This document shows, piece after piece, positions 36,201 through 47,748 of a stretch of 64,000 bases of DNA. This DNA comes from Ignelater luminosus. Its lineage: Eukaryota > Arthropoda > Insecta > Coleoptera > Elateridae. The notes below the pieces were generated by a model. That model made no database searches and was not told the DNA's origin. It worked only from the letters and a program-made list of their open reading frames with translations. The stretch is from assembly GCA_011009095.1 (NCBI GenBank), contig VTPC01091006.1, positions 190,064 through 254,063 of the forward strand, given 5' to 3'. Position 1 is the first letter of the stretch, and each line of letters opens with the position of its first letter. A program made the position numbers and the translations under genes.

Positions 36201-37735
36201 GGACTTTGAGTGTAATTTTATCGGTTCTAATTTATATCTACGTGTATATAACCACTATAATCACATTATAGTACGAATTACGTTACGAGAATATAAATTA
36301 ACTGAAATTTACTCATTTTGGGGGGAAAATTGGTCTGACACCATATAAATTAATTTTTAGCCCCGCTAAAAGACGTAATGATATTTTTTTCAAACCACGT
36401 ACAAGGGTAGATATAGGTCTATCACATAAATTTCGGTTATTTTCTTTTATAACTTCATTTAGTAGAAAAAATAATTTCATTATGTAATGAAAGAAGAGAG
36501 GTATGAACTACTTCACAGGGATCTTTTATTAGAAGAAATACATTTGGGGAAAAGAATCTTCGGAACAGTAAGTGCCAACGTAAATTAATAAAGGCACTTT
36601 CAAGAAAATTTAGTGTTATTGTTATTACTTATTAGAAATTAGATTAATGTACTTAAGAATATTACAATGGTTGTGTTTTACTGTTCTTTTGTGACTTGTT
36701 CTTATAGGCATTATGTTTTGTTTGGTAAAATACGGTTTAAAATAGTAAACAGAATTAACATGCGAAATTATTCCACCTCTGCGTAAACCATTAATTAATT
36801 CTAGATATGATAATTTAAACGAATAACGTAACATAACAGAATTTGCTAAAAAAGAAATAAAATTTCTGATAAAGTGCCATCGGAAAATCCAATACTTCTT
36901 TTACAAATGTAACAAAATGCGATTTAATGCTCTGATTCTTCCTAAACGACATGTGTATTGTACGTAGCACTGCTGCCTCTGGATGGAAGGATAAACCGGC
37001 AGAAATGATGACAGAACAACTGACATGTAGAGGTATACCCTAAATAGATTCCGTGCCAGTTAACAAATGATACAAAGCTACAAAGACAAGTTATATGTCA
37101 GGATTTACTAAAAGCATGCACAGTAACCCCGTGCATTTGTTGATAATACTGCAGGAAATGCAAATATGCATTATTTGAAGACTACAATCTATCTACTGGC
37201 TGAAATTGTGTAATAATGTTTGTTTATGCTTTAGCTAGATTTTCATAAAATTGCAGAATTTCCGTTCTTTTTCATTTCCAAAATATGTTATTCTTGTTTT
37301 GATAGATAATTAATATCAATTTGAACCTATTAATAATAAATATTCATAAATCTCTAAGTAATTCAGCTACATTAATTTTAGTAACTTCAATAATTTCAAT
37401 AAGAAACGTAGAAATTTATTATACAGATGTCTTGGCAATCTGCGGATGGTGAACAGAATCATTTCTAGAAATATCAAAGTACTGAAAAAGTTGTATACGT
37501 ACACAGTCTGCGTTCTAAAATAATCTTCAATCCCACAGAATGTTTTCTAAAGGCGTAACATGCTAACGTTTTATTATAATTTTTTTTAATGACGCATCCA
37601 TACGTTTCAATATTTTCTTCCTTTGATTCATTAGGGGTCTATACCAAGGAAAAAGTGCAAGAAAAGCTTTTGTTGCCATAACGATTACTAATTTTGGAAA
37701 CAAGAGAATTTTATCATTTTCTAGTGGCGTTACTA
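33240..37735. other. 4.5 kb without a recognised gene
   Basis: AT-rich. A short inverted pair at about 34782-34795 and 34857-34870 (GGAAC-TTTCTAGT / ACTAGAA-GGTTCC) is the only local structure noted. Confidence 0.4.
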
Positions 37736-37739
37736 TTAC

Positions 37740-38020
37740 CCTTATAGCGTAGGGTACTGATCCTTTCCCAACTTCCTGCCCCTGATAGGAATATTAAACA
37801 TAAGACTACGCAAATAGACGTCTGACAGCAATGAAGATCTTCATTTTGATATCTTAGGTTGTTCTCGAGCCATTGGAAGAACAAGGGATTTTAAAATAAT
37901 CCTTGGCACTCTGTATCTCAAAAATGGAGCACTTCAGGACAAAGAGTACTAGTTTTTATTTTTGTCAGGAAATCCATCTGCAAAGTATTTACATTCATTT
38001 TCAAAACACTCTGTATAGTA
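37740..38020 (-). repeat. Solo copy of the CTGTATCTC dispersed repeat
   Basis: It shares the TTCCTGCCYCTGATA, CACTCTGTATCTCA and GAGCACTTCAGGAC blocks with the two arms of the foldback element at 38.4-39.4 kb, in the orientation of its right arm. Confidence 0.65.
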
Positions 38021-38389
38021 ATCAAGCTTAATTATTTTCAGTTCGGGTTCTCGACTGTTTAGCTCTACACATTTTTTCACAGTCTAGATCAGAAGAAAGG
38101 TCTAATATAAAATTTGAGTTCAGAACAAGAAGTAAGTATGATTATAGTAGTTGAAAAACTTTAGAGTTAATCGAGGTTAAACATCACGAAAAACGGTTTT
38201 CCGCAAATATCTCGCTTTCTGTTGGTTAGGCATCAAACAAGTTTCATATGAGAATTGTAGATTTCAAAATTCTATACATTTTTTACGCAGCAACAGCAGA
38301 TTTTATGACAAAATTGAGTTTAGCGATGTTTTAAGAACTAAGTCTCAACCATGAATTCCAAATTTCCAGTATTATACTACAGGATATCC

Positions 38390-39365
38390 CTGAAAAAACC
38401 AACAAACGTTGACAGTAGATTTCTGAGACAAAATTAAAACGATGTAGCCGAACTTACCTACGTATATTTTAAAACACCCTGCTCCTAAGATAGAGAGTGT
38501 CAAAGTTTAATTTAGAATTTTTTGTTTTTTCAATATTTCAAGAATAAAGTGAGATATTGGAATAAAGTTTTTTACGTGCTTGATACTTTAAGGTGTATAC
38601 TATTTTACGTAGTAGCGTGTTTAACATCTTTATCAGAGGCAGGAAAACGGGAGGTGGATAGCTCATTAAGAATAATTGTTACGCCACTGAAAGACTTTAA
38701 AACTTCATTGTTTTCTAAATTAACAATCGATTTGGTAAAAAAATGTTTCTGCATCTTTCCCGTAGAATGAGTCATTTTCTAGTACAATTAGGATTCTCAA
38801 AATTTCTCAAATTTAACGGCCCATAGTTTCGAAAACATGATACAAATGTTTGCATCACATTCTTTGATAATCTTTTTTTCTTAAAGTGCGTCGTCTTCGA
38901 GATACAGGGTGTCAAGATTTAATTAAAAACAAGAAATATTGCCACCCTATATCTCGAAAACGCTGCACTTTAGAGGAAGATGTTATAAGGCAAGGTAGAC
39001 TTAATTTCTGTCAAAAAATGCGAACCAAAAAATTAGATTCTGTTTAACCTTTGAATTAAAGAGATTTTAAGAAATTCAGTTTTACTACAAAACGACGCAT
39101 GAAGAATTTCTTCTATTTTCAGGCTAATGAGCTAACCCCACCCTATTTTCCTGCCTCTGATAAGGATATCAAACACTTAAGAGTAACAAACATGTACAAA
39201 ATTTCATTCCAATATTCCTTGCTCTTAAAATATTGAAACAACAAGAAATCTTAAATTGAACTTTCACACTCTGTATCTCATAAGGGTAGACTTTAGAATA
39301 TAGGTAAGTCGGGTAAATTGCTTATTTTTTGTCTCAGAAATCTGCAGTCAACGTTTGTCAGTTAT
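38390..39365. mobile_element. Large foldback element (arms ~350-450 bp)
   Basis: The left half reads, and the right half reads in reverse complement, the same ordered blocks: ACAAACGTTGAC, ATTTCTGAGACAAAA, CGACTTACCTA or CGAACTTACCTA, GAGTGTSAAAGTT, CAATATTT or CAATATTTT, ATATTGGAAT, ATCAGAGGCAGGAAAA and TAGCTCATTA. The centre is a tight palindrome: AAAGTGC-TCTTCGAGATACAGGGTG (38884-38917) against CACCCTATATCTCGAAAACG (38941-38974). The arms are diverged by roughly 20-25% by eye. No coding potential or target duplication was seen. Confidence 0.7.
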
Positions 39366-39369
39366 TTTC

Positions 39370-40600
39370 AATATAAATATTTATTTACCTTGATTGCGTT
39401 TACTTGTTGTTATGAGTAAAGTGCCATAAAATCATATGTACTTATTATCAACAATAATACACCGATACAGGAGGTATACCATCGGAACGCCGCCGCAGCA
39501 GATTTTCAAGAAACATGCGATTTCCTAAACATTTCTACAAGTTAGAATTATTATTTATTATTTATCTCTGATTATATATGAAAATGTTACCTAATAGAAA
39601 TGTTTTGGAAATCGTATTTGTGTGAAAAATCAAGGTATTGATGATAATATGCCGACTGTAGAGATGTATTTTATTGAACAATTTATCGAGAAACGAAGAA
39701 GATAGTAAAAATAAATTAATTAAATAGAAATAAAACAAGAATTACTTCATGAATTTGTAAAAAGCAGGTACAAGAGTCTTACCACTAGCTAACTGTCGGT
39801 ACCAAGGTGGTTGTTAAGTAATTCTGCATTTCTATTGATTCGTCAGTATAAAAAGTGATTTTATAACAATGAATTGGTTGAACTAAACATTAAGAATATT
39901 GAAATCTATTATGTAATTATTGTAAAAAAAAGTTTCTGTTATGCAAAAAGGCAAATTAGTGTTAGACTGGAAAAGGAATATGTAAAAAGATAGCTAATAA
40001 TACTATTAGTTTCTAAATAAAATTGTTAGAACTAGTTACCAAACAAGAAAAGTAAATTAGGTGAAAAGGGAAATTTAGTTTTGCTATAAATAATAAAACA
40101 CAGGATTTATGTAAAGTAATCAATTGGGTAAGTGTGCAGTGACATATTCATGGAGTCAGGGTTCTTTGCTTCCCAGATTTATAACTAGGAGTTTCCAGAA
40201 TTTTGATAGCAACCAGTATTAAACAGCAGTATTTGCGTTTTGATAGTCAAATTATTTTTAATTGTGCTATACATTTTTACAATTATTGAACAAGTTTAAC
40301 GACCTAGAAAATTATTGTCATAGATATAACTGTTGTCTGTTTTTTCAAAATCGTATTCGTGGCAATAATTCTAAACTTATCCAATAATTGCAAAAATAGG
40401 CCTAGGGGGATTAAAAAGCTTGCATCATAAAATCTAAATGCAAAAAGAAATTAAGTGACATTATACGTTTTTGGGAAACTGTTAATCAAAATCTAATTTT
40501 AAATGAAAGTGTGCGTTTTTTTCTCAATTTTAAATAAACAAAAAGGTATAAAAGTATTACTGAAATTTAGAAGAAAAAAAACTTTAAGAAAGAGACTCAC
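39370..40600. other. AT-rich sequence, nothing recognised
   Basis: No frame or paired repeat was found. Confidence 0.45.
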
Positions 40601-40601
40601 T

Positions 40602-40604
40602 CGC

Positions 40605-40695
<91 letters not shown>

Positions 40696-40705
40696 NNNNN
40701 NNNNN

Positions 40706-40753
<48 letters not shown>
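40602..40753 (+). repeat. (TC)n microsatellite interrupted by an assembly gap
   Basis: The 5' part is slightly impure (TTTCTC units), then comes pure TC up to a run of ten N at 40696-40705, then pure CT to 40752. The true length is unknown because the gap sits in the pure tract. The leucine/serine-rich frame across it is an artefact. Confidence 0.98.
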
Positions 40754-40756
<3 letters not shown>

Positions 40757-40759
40757 GCA

Positions 40760-41813
40760 AATTTAATCCAAATCAAGGATTGCTATGTACTAAACAGTGA
40801 AACATTTAGATTTAACGTAGATGCACTGCATGCTTAACGTGACCAAAGAATTTATGATACTATATGAAACTAGATATAAAATTAATGGAATCTACGACAA
40901 GCTGGACCAAAGATGGGAATGGCAAAGTAGCTTGCCAGAGTGATTTTGTTGTTTCGTCGTACATCCTGATGGTATTGGTATTTTTAGTAGTTTAAGATTT
41001 AATATTTTTCTATTTATAATTAAAGCTATTCTTTAATTAATTTTTTTTAATTACTTAACAAAGTTTCAAGTAGGAAGTTTGAGATCAAATGTTAAATGAG
41101 TAACACAGCTATGCGAAACGATTCGTTATTGGAATTATTAATTATATTCAATAAGAGACCACAACGTTGAGTTTATGCAATAGAACAAGATACTTTGCAA
41201 GATATTTGGAAAAACAAAATTCAATTTTATTTGTAGTATAATAATAGTAATATTATAAACACCCTATAATATCGAAAAGTTTAAGAAGAATCGTATTCAT
41301 AAGTAATTACTTCAAACAGAATTACCTAAACAATAGTTTAATCTTTGAATTGTTTTCATAAAATCTAATAAACTTTCAATCGCATTGATACACTCTTTAA
41401 TTTGAAAAGAAATAATAATAGATGCACAAAACTATACGTGGCTTGTGTAACTGTTCCTCTGAAGATTCTTGACAAAATCATAACAATTTGTTATTGTTGT
41501 TAACAAGCCCAGTAAATGTATTGTCCGGCTATTCTATAAATCTAGAGTGACAGATGCCGGTACATTAGTTTTATTGAATATTTTGTCTTTGAAGCTTACT
41601 ATATCATCGTTAAGTCCCAATCCCGTCGCTAATTAGGATTTTAGAAATACTTTTTCTGCTCTCGTGCAATTTTACAAGTTTTTATTATAAAATATGATAA
41701 CATTCTGCATTCCTACCTTCAACATGGCCACATAATAAATGGTTACGTCAACACTGATTTTGTTAGGAGTTTGTTTCCTTTACATTGTACGAGTAATAGC
41801 TAGGAGGTAATTA
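40760..41813. other. AT-rich sequence, nothing recognised
   Basis: No gene or repeat was identified before the DD41D mariner. Confidence 0.45.
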
Positions 41814-41815
41814 TA

Positions 41816-41846
41816 AAGGGTTTTCCAATAAGAGGTGTTATTTTGA
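41816..41846 (+). repeat. Terminal inverted repeat, 3' end of the DD41D mariner
   Basis: Identical over 31 bp to the reverse complement of 43090-43120. Confidence 0.95.
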
Positions 41847-41920
41847 TATACAAAGAAAAGTGCCATTTTTTAATATAAATGATCGGATGTTTATTTCATT
41901 ATAAAGAGGAAGGTATGCCG

Positions 41921-43006
41921 TTAATAGTGGAAAATAACATCAGGCAAATGACCACCACGACCACGCTTACAGGACAATATCCTTTTCATGAAATTTTCCA
42001 TAACCAAATCGCAAAGTGGCTGCCCTATGTCCTCGATAGCCTCACGAATTCCATCTTTGAGGTCTTGAATCGACGCTGGGCTGTTGGCGTAGACCTTCTC
42101 TTTCACGTGGCCCCAAAGAAAGAAGTCGCAAGGTGTTAAATCACAAGATCTCGGTGGCCAATTGTGATCACCTCTTCGAGAGATAACACGGTCCGGAAAC
42201 TTTTTCCGTAAAAGATCAATGGTTTCGTTGCTTGTGTGGCACGTAGCGCCGTCTTGTTGAAAGTAAACGTTGTCCAGATCAATACCATCCAATTCCGGCC
42301 ATAAAAAATCGTTAATCATCTCTCGATAGCGCAATCCAGTCACCGTAACTGTTGCTCCAGCCTCATTTTCGAAAAAGTAAGGTCCAATGACTCCGCCGGA
42401 CCATAAACCGCACCAAACAGTCACACGTTGAGGATAGAGAGACTTTTCAACAATAACTCTTGGATTTTCTGAGCCCCAGATCCGACAATTTTGCTTGTTG
42501 ACGAAGCCACCGAGGTGGAAATGGGCCTCATCACTCAAGATGATTTTTCGATGGAATTCTGGATCATTTTCATGCATTTCAACGACCCAATCAGCAAAGA
42601 CACGACGTTGTTGATGATCGGCCGGCTTGAGTTCTTGTGTTAACTGGACTTTATAAGCCTTAAGACCCAAATCTTTATGCAAAATACGGTGTAATGACGT
42701 TTGTGGAATGGCTAATTCCAAAGAACGACGAGGAATGGACAAACCTGGGTTTTCTTTAACACTTTCGGCTACAACAGCAATATTCTCGGCTGTTCTTGAG
42801 CGACGTGCACGGGTTTTATTCTTCACATCACTAACTTGTCCCAAGAGCTCGAATTTTTTCACCAATTTCTGTATTGCGGTCCGACAAGGTGCTTCACGGT
42901 GACCCAAAAATGTTCGAGTTTTACGAACCGTCTCTGCCAAATTTTCACCATTTTTATAGTGAATTTTAATAATTTCAATGCGTTGTTGAAGCGTGTATCG
43001 TTCCAT
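41921..43006 (-). CDS. DD41D mariner transposase, intact, 361 aa
   Basis: This is a cut-and-paste transposase acting on its own terminal repeats at TA sites. The ATG at 43006 is the first in frame and lies 83 bases inside the repeat. Residues 1-55 form the first helix-turn-helix, a basic linker KTRARRSRT is at 64-72, and the second DNA-binding unit spans about 75-112 (IPQTSLHRILHKDLGLK). The catalytic triad is D159 in LSDEAHF, D252 in YFQQDGATCH and D294 in LTPCDFFLWG, with 41 residues between the last two. DD41D spacing is known for the rosa-like branch of mariner, whereas classical mariners are DD34D. All three acidic residues are present and there are no stops or frameshifts. Length is normal for the family. 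Activity is inference. Confidence 0.95.
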   Translation of the reverse strand: MERYTLQQRIEIIKIHYKNGENLAETVRKTRTFLGHREAPCRTAIQKLVKKFELLGQVSDVKNKTRARRSRTAENIAVVAESVKENPGLSIPRRSLELAIPQTSLHRILHKDLGLKAYKVQLTQELKPADHQQRRVFADWVVEMHENDPEFHRKIILSDEAHFHLGGFVNKQNCRIWGSENPRVIVEKSLYPQRVTVWCGLWSGGVIGPYFFENEAGATVTVTGLRYREMINDFLWPELDGIDLDNVYFQQDGATCHTSNETIDLLRKKFPDRVISRRGDHNWPPRSCDLTPCDFFLWGHVKEKVYANSPASIQDLKDGIREAIEDIGQPLCDLVMENFMKRILSCKRGRGGHLPDVIFHY

Positions 43007-43089
43007 ATTTATTAATGGCGTAGTTTCTACTTGTCAAATGTCAAAAAATGATAGCTTCAAAAGTGACATCTACCGAAATAGCGGGCTAT

Positions 43090-43120
43090 TCAAAATAACA
43101 CCTCTTATTGGAAAACCCTT
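43090..43120 (-). repeat. Terminal inverted repeat, 5' end of the DD41D mariner
   Basis: Partner of 41816-41846, perfect over 31 bp. Confidence 0.95.
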
Positions 43121-43122
43121 TA

Positions 43123-44624
43123 CAACTTCATCCTTGCACAAACGTATGTATGTATAATTATCATTTGGTTGAATTCAGTTAATTATATGCGAGTTCCTAA
43201 CTTCAAAAACATTACTCCCTAATACGCAACGAGTTGCCTCGTTTTAGGCACAAATATTAGACTTTGTTGTAAAATTTAATATTCTTAGCTTGCAATAACA
43301 ATAAATTTCTAATATTTATGTCTTATTATTTTTTGCTCTCCTTTGAATAATTAAACCAAATTACTCCTAGATAACATAAATTATAAAAACTAATTGTAGA
43401 TTTGTCAGTATTTCCCACTGTATTACAATGAGTTGGCTTAGAAAATCAGTTGTCAATTATTATTTACGAGCAAAGTTATTGTTTCGACTTTACCGAAACA
43501 AATTGTATTCATAATCAATTGTTATTTCTATAGCTCGTAAACATGTACGATCATTTTGAAAGAAATATAATTGTTCTTGTACTCGAACTCTATATTCAAG
43601 CCATTTGAATTACATATAAGCGTATTACAAGTTTGATAATCTACAATAGTTTAATAAGCGTAACATGGAGTGTTTGTAACTAGTTTAACAAGCATATAGC
43701 GTGAAGCGCATACAATACAATCTCAGTCCCTCAAGTTTCTCTACATCGAAACTGGCTGACAAGTTTATAAAATCCGAGTTTCATATTAGTATTTAATATT
43801 TTATTGAATGAGATTTTCAAATAGCTGCTGCTGATTTCTCAGGAGTGGACATAATAAAAGCACATTCTATGAATTCCAAATCCAATTTCAACATTCAAAG
43901 AGGAAAGAAAGGCACGAGAACAATTCTGTCGGAAAACGCAGTAGCCTGTGGTGATAGTGATTTTCACACCCTTGCTCGTTTTATTACGATTGCTATCTCC
44001 ATTTCACCTAAACAAAAAGGGTTACGTTTCTAATTTTTGGAACACAATCAATGCTCATGTTTTGGATTACAGTTTGCCTACGGACTAAAGACTTTTCAAT
44101 TGCATATTTAAAGAATAAATTGTAATCTAAATGCTTGGGAATTTAGAAGCATGCACAGATGTAGTTTTAAATTGCTGATAAATGTCGGTCATTTTCTGTC
44201 GTTCTGTCAATTTCAAATATGTCATTATTTGCATCGATAAACATATAAAAGCGAGGAAGTATTGGTTAAAGTATTCTCACTCTAAATACTAAGCACTGAT
44301 ATTAACAAATTGGCAGATACTATGGATTGAGTTTTTATCAAAATCTTTAATTTTCATTAGGTAAATAAACAAATTATCGTTAACTATTACATTTTATTGC
44401 AATCAAATATTTTTAAAATACCTATTACTCTAAAGAAGAAAAAATGTCTGGTGTCTCTTGTTACAATTAATAATAATTATGTAATAAAACTATTAGCTAA
44501 ACTAGGTTACATCAAAATGTTGCTGTTATAAAAAAAATGAGTTTTAGATTATTTGTTCATATAAAGTCTCGTGCAATCAAACAACCTTCTGCTTTACGCT
44601 TTTGAAGCAGCTCTTAAAATATGA
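43123..44624. other. AT-rich sequence, nothing recognised
   Basis: No frame or repeat was identified. Confidence 0.45.
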
Positions 44625-44847
44625 TACAGGGTGATAATAAAGTTCGGAACAAAACTCATAATTTGTTTAATGGTTTTTTTTTAATTTCAATGCGGCATTC
44701 CTGAGCGCAGAAAAATTTTTTCGGCAGTTCATGTTCTTGAGCTAGGACGTCATCATCATTTTTTACACTACAACCCCGATTTGTTTACTGATTTTGATAG
44801 ACTTTTTTACTGGTTGAATGATGGTTAAAAGTTTTTGGTACCTTATA

Positions 44848-46176
44848 CAGGGTGTAACGTAAGTTCGTGTCATAACTTCAAGAGATGATACTTTGAGCAA
44901 TTCTAACCTAAAAAGTCTTAATAAATCGTGGTCGTAAAACTAACTGCTTTAAAGCTACAGGGTGTTGCAATTTCATGAAAATTAACACAATTTTTTAAAT
45001 AACTCAAAGAGTAGAGACAATAAATTTATCAAATCTGGGCAACATGTTTATGTAATAGATCGTAATGAAACTTGAAATACAGCTAATTATCACTTATCAA
45101 GTCATCATAAAATAAAGATTTGTTAATGTTATTGTTGTAGTTTGAAGGGACAAGATATTTGACCTATTTAAGTGCTCAGCTTTTTGAAATAATAAAAGTA
45201 AAACTGCTAAATTTAACAGAACGAGAACGAATAGAAATTTTAATTATGGTTGGATACGGCGATAGATTCCGAACCCATCAGGAAGCGTGCGACTTATTTA
45301 ATCAAGAAGATCCTGATAGGTGCCTCAATCGTAAGGTTTACAGTAAATAAAATACTTTCAAACTTTGAAGAAAGTGGACATGTAAAGGATTTACCTCGCG
45401 GAGGCCAACCAAAATAGACAATTTTGCTGGAGTTGAAGAAAACTCAGCTTTGAATAATAGTACAGATCATTTGATGGTTGTCAAGTTATTTAAACAAGAG
45501 AGGTACCATCCTTATAAGGTGCGTTTAATACAGGAACTAGATAAAAATGAATCAAACCGTAGGTTTCAGTTTTGTAAAGACTTAATGTTCCGCTGTGATA
45601 GGGATGCAAACCTTTTATATCACATTATCTTTTCCGACGAAGCCATTTTTGCCTTAACTGGAATAACTGTAGGTATTAGCACGACAAAATCCTCATTGAG
45701 CCCAAGAGTCTCACAGCCAAAGTCAAGATAATGTTAAGGTATTAGCCAGAATAATAAGAGGACCTTATTTTTTCGTAGAAAATCTAACTTCTACCAGATA
45801 TTTGGATTTTCTTAGGTTTGAATTGGTTCCAGCTCTAGCAGTTCTTTTTCCAAATAACGAAGATAAGATTGTTTTGGTGAGGCCACTTAAAATCAACAGT
45901 TTACATGAACAGACCTAACAATTTAAATGGTTTAAAACATTGAATTTAAGCGGAAATCCAAAATATCACCCCATAAATGATCCAACGTAGAGTGCAAAGC
46001 ATCAATATACAAATAGGGCAATAACAAAAGGTAAACGGCAAACAATCTAAGCATTTATATTAAATTTTATAAATGATTTTGTAGGTTTCTTTTTTAATTT
46101 TCAATGTTATTTTTACTGAGAACAAATGTTGATATTATTAAACTTAAGATGCGTTTCTCTCAAGAAAAATGTTAAG
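44848..46176 (+). mobile_element. Degraded mariner/Tc-type element nested in the foldback
   Basis: This 1,329-bp segment sits between TA dinucleotides exactly at the symmetry centre of the outer foldback. That size is typical for a mariner. Its left end, CAGGGTGTAACGTAAGTTCG, with a second ACAGGGTGTTGCAATTTC at 44959, is typical of this group. The right end does not match it, so it is eroded or deleted. Confidence 0.6.
45159..45870 (+). pseudogene. Mariner/Tc-type transposase relic
   Basis: The frame begins with a helix-turn-helix stretch (LTERERIEILIMVGYGDRFR, CDLFNQEDPDR). After a break come a basic LPRGGQPK-like segment, HPYKVRLIQELDKNESNRRF and IFSDEAIFALTG, the last containing the first catalytic Asp (SDE). 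A further shift gives LRFELVPALAVLFPNNEDKI. The QQDGA block with the second Asp and the final acid block are lost. Several stops and frameshifts separate the pieces. The family is a mariner/Tc lineage distinct from the 41.8 kb element. Confidence 0.8.
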
Positions 46177-46282
46177 TAAGGTATCAATGGTCTTTAACCA
46201 TCATTCAACTACTAAAGAAATCTATCAAGATCTGTAAAAGAAATTCAGGTTAATTTAAAAAAATGATGACGATGTCACAGCT

Positions 46283-46740
46283 TGTAACCGTCATTTTTCT
46301 GTTCTTTCCCGTTACATGGAAATTACCTTTTTGCGCTTTCGGGGGTAACCGTAGTTCTTAATTTTGTAGAAGAAACGCCCTTGATCATACAACATTGTAA
46401 TTAGGAAAGTTGGGTTACGAACTTTATTAGTCTGGGTTCACATTCTCTTGCTTTCGGTTTGAAACATTTTCCTTATTTCACAACTTTTAAAGGGTATATT
46501 TATTTCAAATATTGAAGTTTAATTCTTCGTAGTGGGAATTTAAATGTTCTATTCTATTCTTTCCCGTTAGGGGTATTATATTTTAGAATTTCTGGATTAG
46601 AAGGGTTGTGGTTCCGGATTTATTGTGTGTACAACCAATCCCGATCTACGCTCGAGGCCACCAACTGAGCTTAGCCAGGTCGACGACTAATGATATTCGT
46701 TTTTTTTATTTCTAAAAGTGTAACGCAAGGCTACGTTACA
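46283..46740. mobile_element. 458-bp insertion with TGTAAC ends and AGCT duplication
   Basis: This segment splits the right arm of the foldback. Comparison with the intact left arm shows what was there before. AGCT occurs immediately outside both ends (46279-46282, 46741-46744). The insert starts TGTAACCG and ends CGTTACA. Each end forms a small palindrome: TGTAACCG against CCCGTTACA at the left, and TGTAACG against CGTTACA at the right. It is non-coding. A 4-bp duplication does not fit mariner, hAT or piggyBac; the superfamily is not recognised. Confidence 0.65.
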
Positions 46741-46891
46741 AGCTCAAGAACATGAACTATCAAAACAAGTCTTTCTGCCCTCAGAAATGCCTTATTATTG
46801 AACTGGTAAATCGACAGGTTCAAAGATTGTTAAAAAAGCATTATAATAACCAAATTATGAATTTTGTTCTGACCTTTATCACCACTCTGTA

Positions 46892-47746
46892 GATTAGTCA
46901 TCAAAATCTTAATCACGCTGTATAACAGTATACTCAACAATCCTTAATTTATGTTAAACTGAGGCAAAAGTATGATTGGATTAGATTTACTTTCAACTCA
47001 GACTATCGCTAGTAATTTTTTATTTATTTGAATTTTCTTAATTAAAGAGAGGCCATACTTTTCCCTAAGGACATTTTTAGGGAATTAGAAAGTCAAGTTC
47101 GAATTATTTGTAAATCAAGTATGAAATTACCTGTCGAGTTTCTGATGCGAAGTGCTAATGCACACTGTCGCATTGTGATATTTATTGTAGTGAAAACTGG
47201 AACGGATATGAGAAATCACACTGATTCATTATCTGGAGATTTATTTCCATAATATCTACTCGTACCAAATTTCTTTTTAAAGATTTCTTATAGAAGTTTA
47301 TGTAGAAACAAAATTTGAATAATTTCGTAAATTTACTTTGCAGGGTTAATAAATTGTTGGCTTAATTTATTAGTTAATCTTTTGTGTAGTTATGTTATAT
47401 TTCATTACTAATTTCAGGCATTTTATTAATTATATCGTTAGTTTTTATGGGATCATTAAGGTAGGTTAGTTAAACACGAAATGAATTCCATGAATTGTTT
47501 ATTAAGTAAATTTTAAGAAAACCGAATTGTAAGAAGGTATTCAAGTGTAGGGTTTATCACGAGCAAGGAAAGAATAAAATTCCGCTAATTACCATATGCT
47601 ACATTTCCTTTTCGTCGTATTTCTTAAAGCTATACATTTAGTGAGTTTTGTGTATTCGCGGACGTAAGTTTCTATTTGTTTTCGCACTTTTGAATTTCTG
47701 TTTAGAACTCTTTAACTTAATCTTGTAATATGCTTTTTACCTATAG
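46892..47746. other. AT-rich sequence, nothing recognised
   Basis: No frame or repeat was identified. Confidence 0.45.
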
Positions 47747-47748
47747 TA

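Larger units (their letters stand above)
41816..43120 (-). mobile_element. Complete DD41D mariner, probably recent
   Basis: The element is 1,305 bp. Its first and last 31 bp are perfect inverted repeats beginning AAGGGTTTTCCAATAAGAGG. TA stands on both sides (41814-41815, 43121-43122), the mariner target duplication. The single gene is uninterrupted, leaving an 83-base 5' leader and a 74-base 3' tail between the gene and the repeats. Perfect ends and an open frame indicate recent insertion and possible autonomy. Confidence 0.95.
44627..46889. mobile_element. TA-flanked foldback element with two later insertions
   Basis: The outer ends match in inverted orientation: CAGGGTGATAATAAAGTTCG at left and, on the other strand, CAGAGTGGTGATAAAGGTCA at right. 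TA lies on both sides. The left arm runs to about 44845. The right arm runs from 46177 to the end and is interrupted by the 46283-46740 insertion. Shared arm landmarks are ACTCATAATTT or ATTCATAATTT, AGTTCATGTTCTTGAGCT, GTTGAATGATGGTTAAA, and the inner end GGTACCTTA against GATACCTTA. The centre, between two TA steps, is filled by a degraded mariner/Tc element. Confidence 0.75.

Noticed and set aside
40503-40766. 87-codon frame with a long leucine-serine run
   Set aside because: It is the translation of the (TC)n microsatellite and crosses the N gap.
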